DNA of 64,000 nt from assembly GCA_963843365.1 (NCBI GenBank), contig CAWJKG010000006.1, positions 124,001 through 188,000 on the forward strand. The letters are read 5' to 3'. Below, piece after piece: positions 29,086 to 37,958 of this stretch. Every line of letters starts with the position of its first letter. The first letter of the stretch is position 1. Under the pieces are notes generated by a model that had not been told where the DNA came from, ran no database searches, and worked only from the letters and a program-made list of their open reading frames with translations. A program made the translations under genes and the position numbers. This DNA is from Bog-473 sp963843365 (GTDB lineage Bacteria; Actinomycetota; Acidimicrobiia; Acidimicrobiales; RAAP-2).

Positions 29086-30955
29086 TTAGCCCGGGCCCAC
29101 CTCAAAGGAACTGCTGAGACCGGCAACGGCTTCTGTCGCATCGTCTGCCCCGAGCGTGTACGACCCAGGATCATTGATTGCGCAGCCGCTAAAGCTTGCC
29201 ACCCCCGCGGTCATCGTCGACGTGCAGCTTGAAAGCGTTCCCCCCGAGCCCTGCTGAATCGACAGAGTGATCGCGTTGCTGTCGGTCGTAACCGTGTTAC
29301 CCCCAGCGTCCTCGATTGTCACGACAGGCTGGGTGCCGAAGGCGCTCCCAGCGACCGCGTCTCCGGGTTCCGTCGTGAACACGAGTTGGCTGGCTGCCCC
29401 CGTGCTCACCGTGATCGGATCCGAATTGGCCCCGGTCAACGACCCATCAATCGCATCCAATGTGTAGGTGCCGTCCGTGCTGATCGAGCAATTGCCGAAT
29501 GTGATAACTCCCGCGCTCTCACTCTGTGTGCAGTTTGCAAGAGTGCCGGAGCCGCCCGAGGCGGCGAGGGTAACTGTTGAGGAATCGGAGATCACCGCGT
29601 TCCCGCCTGCGTCCTCGACGGTCACGGCGGGCTGCGTCCCAAAGGCTGTGCCGCCAGTCGCTGTGGAAGAGGGCTGCGTGGTGAACACGAGTTGACTCGC
29701 CGATCCGACGGTCACCGCGAAAGATCCGCTCGTCGAGTTCAGGCCGTCGGAAGTATCCGCTGCGCTCAGCGTGTGCAGACCTGCGGTGTTGACGCTGCAG
29801 CCGCTGAAGGCTGCGACTCCGGACGTCGTGGTGGAATCGCAGCCGGAAAGGGAACCCGCACCACTGTCGAGTGAAAGGGATATTGCGTTCGTGTCAGTGG
29901 TAACGGTGTTGCCGCCTGCATCCTCGATCGTCACAATCGGCTGGGTGCCGAAGGCCGTACCTCCACTTGCGTTTGCCGGCGGGGTGGTGAAGACCAGCCG
30001 GCTGGGCGCCCCGGTCCCCACATCAAATGAGCTGCCACTCGCCCTCAAAGTGTCCCCGGAATCCGTGGCGGTGAGCGTGTACGTCCCCGCAGTGTTGAGA
30101 GTGCATCCACTGAAGCCGGCGACTCCGGCCGTCGTTGTCTCCGTGCATCCTGAGAGGCCGCCCGGACCCGAATGAATGGTGAGGGCAACGGCGTGGGTAT
30201 CCGAGAGAACGGTGTTCCCGCCGGCGTCCTCAATCGTCACCACCGGCTGGGTGCCGAAGGCAGTGCCACCCGTAGCGTTGGCCGGCTCGGTGGTAAAGAC
30301 CAGCTGGCTGGGCGCCCCGTCCCGACGTCGAAAGAGCCGCTGTTGGCGCTCAAGGTGTCGCCTGAATCCGTAGCGGTCAGCGTGTAGGTCCCTGCCGTAT
30401 TGATGCGGCAGCCGCTGAAACTGGCCACTCCGCCTGTCGTTGTAGCGGTGCATCCCGAAAGGGCGCCTGGCCCCGAATGGACGGTCAGCGCAATCGCACT
30501 GCCATCAGCGGTGACGGTGTTTCCTCCGGCGTCCTCAATCGACACGACCGGCTGATTGAGCGAACGGGCTCCCGCCGATGGCGTTGCTCGGCTGCGTGGT
30601 GAACGCCAAGTGATCTGGAGCGCCCGTCCCGACGGTGAAGGGGGCGCTCGTGGCGGGGGCCAGATTCCCGTCCGAGGCGACGAGCCTGTACCCGACTCCC
30701 GCCGTATTGATCGTGCACCCGCTGAAACTGATCACGCCATTCTTCTCGCCGGTCGAGGTACACGACGAGAGCGTGCCCGGGTCGCCGCTGGTGGGTGTGC
30801 CGGCAGCGATCCCGATTGTGACGCTGGAATCGTCGGTCGTCACGGGATCGCCCGCAGCGTCCTCCACGGTGACGACCGGCTGGGAGGTGAACGCGCTTCC
30901 ACCGCTCGCCCCGCCTGGCTGGGTGGAGAAGGCGAGCCTGCTCGCTGGACCGGAG
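29086..30955. repeat. About six Ig-like coding repeats of 280-300 bases
   Basis: Each unit encodes a strand-rich domain with LVFTTEP at its start, then TQPVVTIEDAGGN, a pair of cysteines about 15 residues apart, and NTAGTYTLTATDSGD near its end. The two frameshifts of the gene fall inside this repeat block, where assembly is also hardest. Confidence 0.75.
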
Positions 30956-31923
30956 ACCCCACTGAGGGCCATGCCCACAATGGGCCTGTTGAGAGTCATG
31001 CCGCCGGTCGATCCCCGGAAGGGCGCGTCGCCGTAGCTGAAGATGCCGCCGTCGGAGGCGACCAGCCAATAGCCCTGGCCATTCGGAGTGGCCTCCATGC
31101 CGACGACCGGCTTGTGGAGGGCCGTTCCTCCGGTCGAGCCGTAGAAGGATGCATCGCCGTAGCTGAAGATGCCTCCGTCGGAGGCCACGAGCCAGTAGCC
31201 CTTGCCGTCGGGAGTGGCCGCCATGCCGACAATCGGCTTGTTGAGCGTGGTGCCGCCCGTCGATCCATAGAAGCGCGCGTCGCCATAGCTGAAGATGCCG
31301 CCGTCGGAGGCCACGAGCCAATATCCCTTGCCGTCGGGAGTGGCCGCCATGCCGACGATCGGCCTGTTGAGGGGCGTTCCCCCGGTCGAGCCGTAGAAGG
31401 ATGCATCGCCGTAGTTGAAGATGCCGCCGTCGGAGGCGACCATCCAGTAGCCCTTTCCTGCGGGCGTCGCTGCCAGGGCCACGATGGGCCTGTTCAGCGG
31501 AAGGCTGCCGGCAGACCCCTGAAAAGCCGCATCGCCGTAGCTGAAGACGCCGCCGTCGGAGGCCACAAGCCAGTAGCCGTTCCCGTCCGGCGTGGCCGCC
31601 ACGCCCGTGATGGGCTGGTTGAGGCTCATCGCTCCGGTCGAGCCGAGAAAGGGCGCTCCGCCCTCGCTGAAGATGCCGCCGTCGGAGGCCGTGAGCCAAT
31701 ACCCGAGTCCCTCGGTCGCAGAATGTGGCTGATTCGGCGTCGTCGTACGATCGGGTGAGGAGCCCCCAGGCGTAGCCCCGGACGCCACGGAAGCGCATCC
31801 AAGCGCTCCGAAAGCGGCGACCAGTCCGATCATGCATGCAACCGCGGCGAAGCATGCCCTTCGGACTGTGCGAAGCATCCACCCGCGGACCGTCCGCACG
31901 ACATCCTTTGGCAGCATCGACAT
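29086..31923 (-). CDS. Large surface lipoprotein with propeller repeats and Ig-like repeats, two frameshifts
   Basis: The ATG at 31923 has a GGAGG site four bases upstream and opens MSMLPKDVVRTVRGW, a hydrophobic signal, and a possible lipobox FGALGC. Six 42-residue repeats follow (GYWLVASDGGIFSYG type), then about six Ig-like units of 95 residues beginning ASQLVFTTEP. Each later unit holds GTQPVVTIEDAGGNTV and two cysteines (LSGC and FSGC). One base too many near 30556 and one missing near 30318 break the frame. The repaired protein would be about 945 residues. No C-terminal anchor is visible. It probably lies on the cell surface and binds other molecules or cells; no catalytic motif is seen. 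Confidence 0.72.
30960..31712. repeat. Six copies of the 126-base propeller repeat
   Basis: These copies encode the N-terminal half of the surface lipoprotein. Units 3, 4 and 5 are nearly identical at protein level. The unit is the same family as in the secreted protein at 18801, so both genes draw on one repeat family. Confidence 0.82.
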
Positions 31924-32192
31924 AGTCCTCCCGCCCCAATTCGGCTTCCGCGAAGCCATGCGCCTTCCCGCCACTTGGAAAGGACGATGCATTCGTCTGA
32001 TCGCGGTACTGACACTGCCCCGATGCACAGCGCCGCAAACCGGGCGGGCTCGCCGCAATCCGGGTGCGTCTCGGTGCAGCCCGGCACGCCGGCGTGGGCT
32101 GCCCCCTGGAGACGAGGATGGTCCTCAGTTCATCGCGACGCGAGTCACGTCAATGCGACACCGCGGCGGATTCCCTGCGCTCGCCGCGTGCC

Positions 32193-33500
32193 CTACGGAC
32201 TCAGCAGCCGGCGGGCCCGCTTTCCCACTTCGGTGCGCGCACGGCCGCTGTCGACCGTCGTGCACTCTCCCCGCTCGACGACCTGCATGCCGTCAACCCA
32301 GACATCCGTCACCAGGTACCCGGCTCCCGCCCAGACGACGTGACCCAGCAGCTCTGCGTCGTTCAGCGACGGGCTGAACCTGGGGTCGTCGGTGCGCAAC
32401 CGGATCACGTCGGCGGGTCGCCCCACCTCCAGAGATCCGGCGGGGATTCCGAGCGCCTCACCCCCGCCTCGGGTGGCCAGCCGGAGGGCTGTGGCGGAGC
32501 TGACGACGTCGGGATCGCACGCCACGGCGCGGGCAAACATCGGTGCGAGACGGAGCTCGTCCCACAGGTGCAGATCGTCATTGGAAGCGGGGCCGTCCGT
32601 TCCCAGGCCGACCCGGATGCCGCGGTCGAGCATGGCGCGCAAGGGTGCGATTCCCGAGCCCAGCTTCCCGTTCGAACCGGGACAGTGGGCCACGGCGACA
32701 TCGTGCTCGGCCAGGAGTGCCAGGTCCCCTTCGTCCAGCCACACCGCATGGGCGGCGAGCACCCGCCCTTCCAGGATCCCCTCCGAGGCCAGCAGGGCCG
32801 GCGCGCTCATTCGGTAGCGCTCCAAGACGACCCTGCATTCGGCCTCGGTCTCGGACAGATGGATCTGCAGCAGTGCATTCCGCGCCCGCGCCTCGGCAGC
32901 GATGGCGCGCAGGCCCTCCGGTGGGACGGTGTACGCCGCATGCGGCCCGAGGCCCATCTGGAGGCGGGCCGGCCTCCCTGCAGCCGCATCGATCAGTGCG
33001 CAGGCATCGGCCAGCAGATCCGCCCAGCTGTTGCCGGGCGCAGCGTCGGGCACGTCGAAGATCGCCGGCGTATACATGGCCCGGATGCCGGATTTGATCA
33101 GGGCATCGATCACCGGGGCAGGATGGCGATACTGCTCGCACGTCGTTGTGACGCCGTTCGAGAGCATCTCGGCCGCCCCGAGCAGCATGCCCCAGTACAC
33201 GTCCTCGTCCTCAAGCCTGCCCTCGCGCGGCCACACGGATTCGTGCAACCACCGATGGAGGGGAAGTCCGTCTCCCGCGCTGCGCAGCAGAGTCATGGGC
33301 GAATGGCCATGACAGTTGATCAACCCCGGCATCAGAACGCCGCCCAACTGCCGGACGTCGGTGTCCCGTCCTGCAGGCACCTCCCAGGGGTCACCAACCC
33401 ACGAGATGAGTCCCTCCTCTATCTCGACAGCCCCGGGCGCCATCACGCTGTTGTCGTCGTCGACGGTAAAGACGACGTCGGCCACCAGCCGTAGCGTCAC
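32193..33500 (-). CDS. Amidohydrolase, MTA/SAH deaminase-like
   Basis: This 435-residue metal hydrolase of the TrzA/AtzB/MtaD group most resembles 5-methylthioadenosine/S-adenosylhomocysteine deaminases. Metal ligands appear in GLINCHGHSPMTLL, QIHLSETEAE, AHAVWLDEGD and GLGTDGPASNDDL. The motif AHCPGSNGKLGSGIAP is typical of the group. The GTG at 33500 overlaps the upstream regulator stop (GTGA), so the two are coupled. Guanine or chlorotriazine deaminases are alternatives. The nearby purine phosphorylase supports a nucleoside substrate. Confidence 0.85.
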   Translation of the reverse strand: MTLRLVADVVFTVDDDNSVMAPGAVEIEEGLISWVGDPWEVPAGRDTDVRQLGGVLMPGLINCHGHSPMTLLRSAGDGLPLHRWLHESVWPREGRLEDEDVYWGMLLGAAEMLSNGVTTTCEQYRHPAPVIDALIKSGIRAMYTPAIFDVPDAAPGNSWADLLADACALIDAAAGRPARLQMGLGPHAAYTVPPEGLRAIAAEARARNALLQIHLSETEAECRVVLERYRMSAPALLASEGILEGRVLAAHAVWLDEGDLALLAEHDVAVAHCPGSNGKLGSGIAPLRAMLDRGIRVGLGTDGPASNDDLHLWDELRLAPMFARAVACDPDVVSSATALRLATRGGGEALGIPAGSLEVGRPADVIRLRTDDPRFSPSLNDAELLGHVVWAGAGYLVTDVWVDGMQVVERGECTTVDSGRARTEVGKRARRLLSP

Positions 33501-34195
33501 GGTGCGCCGACGTAGAGCCGATCGGAGAGGTCGCGCGAGACCCGGATGGCCTCACCAGCTCCCTCGACCGTGACCTCCACGTTGCCCTCCGGATCACGTG
33601 GGCCGACCTCGGCCACGACACCCGGGATGAAGCCGCCTTCGTCGAGCAACGTCAACGAGCCCAGGTTCAGCTCGACCTCCTCACTGATGCGGAACAACCG
33701 CACACGCTCCCCCGCGTCCACCTCCGCCAGCGGCCGCACAGGGGTCGCAGGCGGCCTGGAATGGGAACCTGGGATCGGATTGCCGTGGGGGCACGTGGCG
33801 GGGTCTCCGAGCAATTCGACCAGACGGGCCTCAACATCGTCGGAAATGACGTGCTCCCACCGGCCCGCCTCGCGATGCACCTTGTGCCACTCCAGACCGA
33901 TCACGTCGACGAGCAGGCGTTCGGCCAGGCGGTGCTTCCGCACCACCTTTTCCGCCAGAGCTTGTCCGCTCTCGGTCAAGGACAGCCGACGGCCCTCCCG
34001 CGTCACATAGCCTTCCTCGCGCAGGCGATCGAGCATCTCGGAGACCGAAGGCGCTGATCGTCCGAGGCGCTCGGCAATGCGGGCCTGAATCACCGGGACG
34101 CCTTCCTCCGACAGAGACAGCATCGTCTCGAGGTATTCCTCGACCGGGGGGTGGTACTCCTGCGGATGATGCGCCGCGCCCCGCTGATCAGTCAT
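33497..34195 (-). CDS. DtxR/MntR-family metal-dependent repressor
   Basis: This regulator has 232 residues: an N-terminal winged helix (VIQARIAERLGRSAPSVSEML), a dimer/metal domain (HKVHREAGRWEHVISDDVE), and a C-terminal SH3/FeoA-like domain. In DtxR the metal site uses Met10 and Cys102. Here the matching places appear to be Glu (PVEEYLETM) and Gly (EAGRWEHV), so the metal preference may differ. It starts at the ATG 34195, eight bases inside the amine oxidase gene, and ends overlapping the amidohydrolase. It probably controls this operon or metal uptake elsewhere. Confidence 0.9.
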   Translation of the reverse strand: MTDQRGAAHHPQEYHPPVEEYLETMLSLSEEGVPVIQARIAERLGRSAPSVSEMLDRLREEGYVTREGRRLSLTESGQALAEKVVRKHRLAERLLVDVIGLEWHKVHREAGRWEHVISDDVEARLVELLGDPATCPHGNPIPGSHSRPPATPVRPLAEVDAGERVRLFRISEEVELNLGSLTLLDEGGFIPGVVAEVGPRDPEGNVEVTVEGAGEAIRVSRDLSDRLYVGAP

Positions 34196-36119
34196 GGCAA
34201 TGGTCGGACGACGGAGGCACGTCCAGCGCAGGATTGCGGTCGAAGAAGCCGGAAGGAAGCAACGTGAAGCCCGTGTACTCGACCGGCATCACCGGCCAGT
34301 CTTCGGGCCGCGGTATGTGGGTCACGCCGAAGGAGTGCCACAGGACGATGTCCGTGTCCACGATGGGCCTGTCCTCGGCGGTCCAGGTCGGCAACCCCGC
34401 GTGGCCGTGGTGTTGATTCGGGTAGTCGCCTGCGGCGCGCCGCTCGTCCGGGTCGAATGGCGTGACCCAGAGGTTGTGGGACGCGAACGCCGCCCGCCGC
34501 CCCACGCTTGAGGTGGGGTCGGCCAGCAGTGTCGGGGTGGCGCCCGGCAAGAGCTTGTAGGCCGTGGGTTCGCCCAGCGCGTTGCGCTGCGAGCGGTTCA
34601 CGATGCGCCAGGTTCGGCTCCGCGATGGGTCGACATCGCGTCGGGCCGCCAGCTCGTTCTCGAGCATCGTCACCGCTGTCTCGAACGCATTCCCCCACGG
34701 GTTCTCGTCACTCCCGGGCGAGCCCGTCGGAACCGCGTCGACCTCATAGACCACGTTGTCAGGGCCGTCGACCTCGAGGTCGAGACGGACGTTGAAGAGA
34801 TGCTGATGGTAGGGAGCTGCCAGGCCGGGAGCGATCATTTTGGCGTGGGCTCCGGGGTCACCGCCCTCGACGGCCATGGTGGACATGATGCCGGTGAGCT
34901 TCACCTCGAGCTGCATGCTGCCGTCGAGGTAGAAATACCAGTAGAACCCGTACTCGTAGTTGCCCACCGTCGCGATCGAACTCACGACCAATCGGCGCGA
35001 TCGTCGCACCTCGGTCCGTCCCGACACCATGTCGACGTGCTTCCAGAGGATGCCGTAGTCCTCTTCGTGCATGCAGATGGCGTTGCGCCGCGTGTGCGGC
35101 TTCCCCCGTTCGTCCGCGAAGACATCGTCGAAGTAGCGGATCTCTCCGAGGCAGTCGCACCCCAGCGTGAGCGAGTTGGCCATTCGGCCGAGGCCCCATT
35201 CACCGGCGTCGAACGCGCTCTTCCAGGCATGCATCGGGCCCGGGTGTCCGTAGGGCACCACCATTTCGCTGACCGAGGCCCGGTAGACGATGGGCCGGAC
35301 CCTGCCCCCGTCCTCATAGCCGACCGTCCACAGGACCAGCCCTTCGAGCGGGTCCATGCCGAAACGGAACGACCACTTCTGCCACCGCACGAGATTGCCG
35401 TCGACTTCGAAGCTCGGTCCTTCTGGCTGAACGATCTCGAGCGGCTTGAGATCGGTGCGCAGCGGCCCGTTGTGCTCGGGGTAGTAGCTCCCGCGTTCCG
35501 GCGGAAAAGGGACGACCCCGAGGTCGAGGACTTCGAGCACCTCGCCCCGCCCCATGTCCACGAATGCGAGCAATCCTTCAAGGGGCCGGGCGTAGCCGTT
35601 GTCCTCTTTGGACTCACGCAGATAGGCCAGGCACCGCGTGATGCGCCTTCCTTCTTCGTGACGCAATCCGAAGGTGCCGGCGGGCCAGGGGTCGATCTGC
35701 ACCAGCGACTTGTCGACGATGCCACGACGATCGAGGGCGGCGTTCCATTCAGGATGTTCGTGGAGTGCGGCCAGAACCATGATCGACTCCTCCATCTGGA
35801 GGGGCGGCCGGACACCGCGGACGATCTCCCAACGATCGATCTCCTTCCTGCTGATTGAGACGATCACCTCCACGACATCGGCCTCGGGGCCCTGGAGGAG
35901 CACCAGACGGAGACGTCGGTCAACTGCCACGTCTTTGCCGGCATCGACGCGGCGGACCGCGTCCTTGGGCGGATCGCACAGACCGACATAGGCGAACCGG
36001 ACGTCCTCGTTGGGGATGTCGGCCCTCCCGCTGGCGAACACGATGTCGCGGGCCGCCAGGATCTCGTCGCCGGTCACCGGGGCCAAAGGGTGCGGGGTCG
36101 GATCGGGTGCAGTGGGCAT
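34188..36119 (-). CDS. Copper amine oxidase (primary-amine oxidase)
   Basis: This enzyme oxidises primary amines to aldehydes with release of ammonia and hydrogen peroxide, using copper and the self-made cofactor topaquinone. The 643-residue protein has the cofactor tyrosine in VGNYEYGF (Tyr388) and the catalytic base Asp304 in AFDAGEWGLG. The copper ligands lie in YHQHLFNVRL and, near the end, in WHSFGVTHIPRPEDWPVMP. No signal peptide is seen, so it is probably cytoplasmic. It leads a three-gene operon with the DtxR-type regulator and the amidohydrolase. The substrate is not evident; phenethylamine, tyramine or polyamines are possible. Confidence 0.93.
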   Translation of the reverse strand: MPTAPDPTPHPLAPVTGDEILAARDIVFASGRADIPNEDVRFAYVGLCDPPKDAVRRVDAGKDVAVDRRLRLVLLQGPEADVVEVIVSISRKEIDRWEIVRGVRPPLQMEESIMVLAALHEHPEWNAALDRRGIVDKSLVQIDPWPAGTFGLRHEEGRRITRCLAYLRESKEDNGYARPLEGLLAFVDMGRGEVLEVLDLGVVPFPPERGSYYPEHNGPLRTDLKPLEIVQPEGPSFEVDGNLVRWQKWSFRFGMDPLEGLVLWTVGYEDGGRVRPIVYRASVSEMVVPYGHPGPMHAWKSAFDAGEWGLGRMANSLTLGCDCLGEIRYFDDVFADERGKPHTRRNAICMHEEDYGILWKHVDMVSGRTEVRRSRRLVVSSIATVGNYEYGFYWYFYLDGSMQLEVKLTGIMSTMAVEGGDPGAHAKMIAPGLAAPYHQHLFNVRLDLEVDGPDNVVYEVDAVPTGSPGSDENPWGNAFETAVTMLENELAARRDVDPSRSRTWRIVNRSQRNALGEPTAYKLLPGATPTLLADPTSSVGRRAAFASHNLWVTPFDPDERRAAGDYPNQHHGHAGLPTWTAEDRPIVDTDIVLWHSFGVTHIPRPEDWPVMPVEYTGFTLLPSGFFDRNPALDVPPSSDHCHD

Positions 36120-36158
36120 GTCAGGCCGATGTTAGGCGCCGACAGGCAGGCCACCCTC

Positions 36159-36164
36159 TACGAT
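36159..36164 (+). promoter_or_regulatory. Putative -10 element for leaderless pnp transcript
   Basis: TACGAT fits the actinobacterial -10 pattern (TANNNT) and ends six bases before the pnp ATG at 36171. That spacing is typical of leaderless mRNAs, and no ribosome site is seen. The divergent amine oxidase begins at 36119, so both promoters share about 50 bases. Confidence 0.4.
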
Positions 36165-36170
36165 CGCCGC

Positions 36171-36983
36171 ATGGAGGCTGCCGCCGAACGTGCGGCGCAC
36201 AGCGCCCGGGAACTGGGTCGTCGCCTGGGGGTCGACCGTCACGACGTGCTCGTCGTCCTGGGGACGGGGCTCTCCGGAGTGGCAGAGGACCTTGGCGCCG
36301 AGCACGAACCGGTCGCCCTCGAGACCCTGCCCTTCTTTCCGCCCTACCGGGCCGGAGGCCACCGGGCCCAGGCGTGGTCCATCCCGCTGTGCAGCATGCG
36401 CCTGCTCGTCCTCGGTGGCCGGTGCCACCTGTACGAAGGGCTCACGCCCGCCGAAGTCGTCCATCCGCTGCGGACGGGCGTCGCGGCCGGCTGCCACACC
36501 GTCATTCTCACCGCCGCCGCCGGCGGCATCCGGCCGGACCTCTCCACCGGGACGCTGATGGTGGTCGAGGATCATCTGAACCTGACCGGACGCAGCCCTC
36601 TTCACGGCCCCGAGTTCGTCGACATGGCCGACGCCTGTTCCGCTCGTCTGCGCGCGCTGGTCTACTCCGCGCCCGATCCTGGGGCGTCCGTGCTCGCTGC
36701 GGAAGCCGGGGTCTACGCTCAGCTCCCGGGACCGCAATTGGAAACGCCGGCTGAGATCCGCCTGCTGCGGACGGTGGGTGCCGATGTCGTGGGCATGTCC
36801 ATGGCTCTCGAGACAATTGCCGCCCGTCAGACCGGTGCCGACGTCCTGGGGTTGGCCCTGATCACGAATCCCGCCGCGTCCACGGGCAACACGACCGACC
36901 TGAGGGAGATCGCCGACGTGGGCGCTGCCGCCGTACCGGCCGTGGCCGCCATCGTGCGCCACGTCGTAGGCTCGCTTCCATGA
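36171..36983 (+). CDS. Purine nucleoside phosphorylase, trimeric type
   Basis: PNP splits purine nucleosides with phosphate into base and ribose 1-phosphate. The 270-residue protein shows VLGTGLSGVAEDLG, GGRCHLYEGLTPAEVVHPLR, LTAAAGGIRPDLSTG, HLNLTGRSPLHGPEF, PGPQLETPAEIRLLR and GADVVGMSMALE. The usual TNAAGG reads TAAAGG, and YETPAE reads LETPAE, so base preference may differ from the classical inosine/guanosine enzyme. The ATG at 36171 is preferred over upstream codons because the family begins there. Its stop overlaps the VOC gene start (ATGA). Confidence 0.9.
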   Translation: MEAAAERAAHSARELGRRLGVDRHDVLVVLGTGLSGVAEDLGAEHEPVALETLPFFPPYRAGGHRAQAWSIPLCSMRLLVLGGRCHLYEGLTPAEVVHPLRTGVAAGCHTVILTAAAGGIRPDLSTGTLMVVEDHLNLTGRSPLHGPEFVDMADACSARLRALVYSAPDPGASVLAAEAGVYAQLPGPQLETPAEIRLLRTVGADVVGMSMALETIAARQTGADVLGLALITNPAASTGNTTDLREIADVGAAAVPAVAAIVRHVVGSLP

Positions 36984-37351
36984 CCGATCCAGTCGCCCCC
37001 ACCGGCGTCGACCACGTGGCGATCAACGTCGGGGACGTGCCCGAAGGCATCGCCTTCTACACCGAGACGATGGGTCTGGTGCAGAACCACACTCGCCCCG
37101 ACTTCGGATTCCCGGGCGCCTGGTTGGACACCGGAAGCGGCCAGCAGGTCCATCTGATCGAAGCCGCGGTGCCGACCAACTTGGGCCAGCATTTCGCTCT
37201 GACCTTCGAGGACCTGGGCGCCGCCGTCACCGAGCTTCGGACCCGGGGCCTGCAAGTCACCGATCCGACGGCCGTGGGAGCGACCGGACGGCAGCAGGCG
37301 TTCACCACCGATCCCTGGGGGAACACCATCGAGCTGCACCAACGCGCCTGA
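36980..37351 (+). CDS. VOC-family protein (glyoxalase / epimerase type)
   Basis: This 123-residue protein with one vicinal-oxygen-chelate domain starts GVDHVAINVGDVPEGIAFYTETMGL, split over the first beta-alpha unit. It ends FTTDPWGNTIELHQRA. Metal-type residues are seen: His in VDHVAIN, His in QVHLIEA, and Glu in NTIELHQ. Glyoxalase I, methylmalonyl-CoA epimerase and resistance proteins share this fold, and the exact activity is open. Coupled translation with pnp (ATGA) suggests a shared role. Confidence 0.85.
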   Translation: MTDPVAPTGVDHVAINVGDVPEGIAFYTETMGLVQNHTRPDFGFPGAWLDTGSGQQVHLIEAAVPTNLGQHFALTFEDLGAAVTELRTRGLQVTDPTAVGATGRQQAFTTDPWGNTIELHQRA

Positions 37352-37366
37352 TCCGGCGCGCCGCTG

Positions 37367-37618
37367 TCAGTCGGTGAGGACGCTCACGTGCTTCCGGCCG
37401 CGACGCTCGCCGAACTTCACGACACCTTCTGCCGTCGCGAAGAGCGTGTCATCGCCGCCTCGGCCGACGTTGACCCCGGGGTAGACCTTCGTCCCCCGCT
37501 GTCGCACCAGGATTGATCCGGATGTGACCACGGTGCCGTCGAAGCACTTCACACCGAGGCGCTGCGCATTCGAATCCCGTCCGTTGCGGGTCGAGCCGCC
37601 ACCCTTCGTCTTTGACAT
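37367..37618 (-). CDS. rpmA: 50S ribosomal protein L27
   Basis: L27 has its N-terminus at the peptidyl transferase centre. The protein is 83 residues and shows the family features KGGGSTRNGRDSNAQRLGVK, then GSILVRQRGTKVYPGVNVGRG. It starts MSKTKGGGST with no N-terminal extension to be cleaved. rplU is 13 bases upstream. It ends 15 bases from the convergent VOC gene. In most bacteria obgE comes next, but here it does not. Confidence 0.97.
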   Translation of the reverse strand: MSKTKGGGSTRNGRDSNAQRLGVKCFDGTVVTSGSILVRQRGTKVYPGVNVGRGGDDTLFATAEGVVKFGERRGRKHVSVLTD

Positions 37619-37631
37619 GGTTCTGCGCTCC

Positions 37632-37946
37632 TCAGCCGGCCGCGGTGATGGCGGTGATCTCCAGCGTGGCGTAGTGCTGGCGGTGGCCCCACCGACGACG
37701 CTGGTTCGACTTGTTCTTGTAGGTCATGGCGTTGATCTTCGGGCCCATCTCGGAGCCCACCACCTTGGCCGTGACGGTGGCGCCGGCCAACTGGGCCGGG
37801 GTGGCCAGCACCGTCTCGCCGTCCACGACGAGCACCGGCTCCAGCGACACCTCGGCGCCTACGGGCTGGCCGAGCAGCTCGACGCGGACACGCTGGCCCT
37901 CAGCCACACGCTCCTGCTTCCCTCCGGACCTGATGACGGCATACAT
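37632..37946 (-). CDS. rplU: 50S ribosomal protein L21
   Basis: L21 binds 23S rRNA. The 104-residue protein begins MYAVIRSGGKQERVAEGQ and has the family end KNKSNQRRRWGHRQHYATLEI, in the usual length. The ATG at 37946 lies 12 bases beyond the rng stop. It is the second gene of the rng-rplU-rpmA run. Confidence 0.97.
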   Translation of the reverse strand: MYAVIRSGGKQERVAEGQRVRVELLGQPVGAEVSLEPVLVVDGETVLATPAQLAGATVTAKVVGSEMGPKINAMTYKNKSNQRRRWGHRQHYATLEITAITAAG

Positions 37947-37958
37947 AAGTTCGTAATC

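Noticed and set aside
29086..31923. CRISPR array or transposon repeats
   Set aside because: The repeats keep reading frame, differ at many sites and encode protein domains; there are no spacers or terminal inverted repeats.
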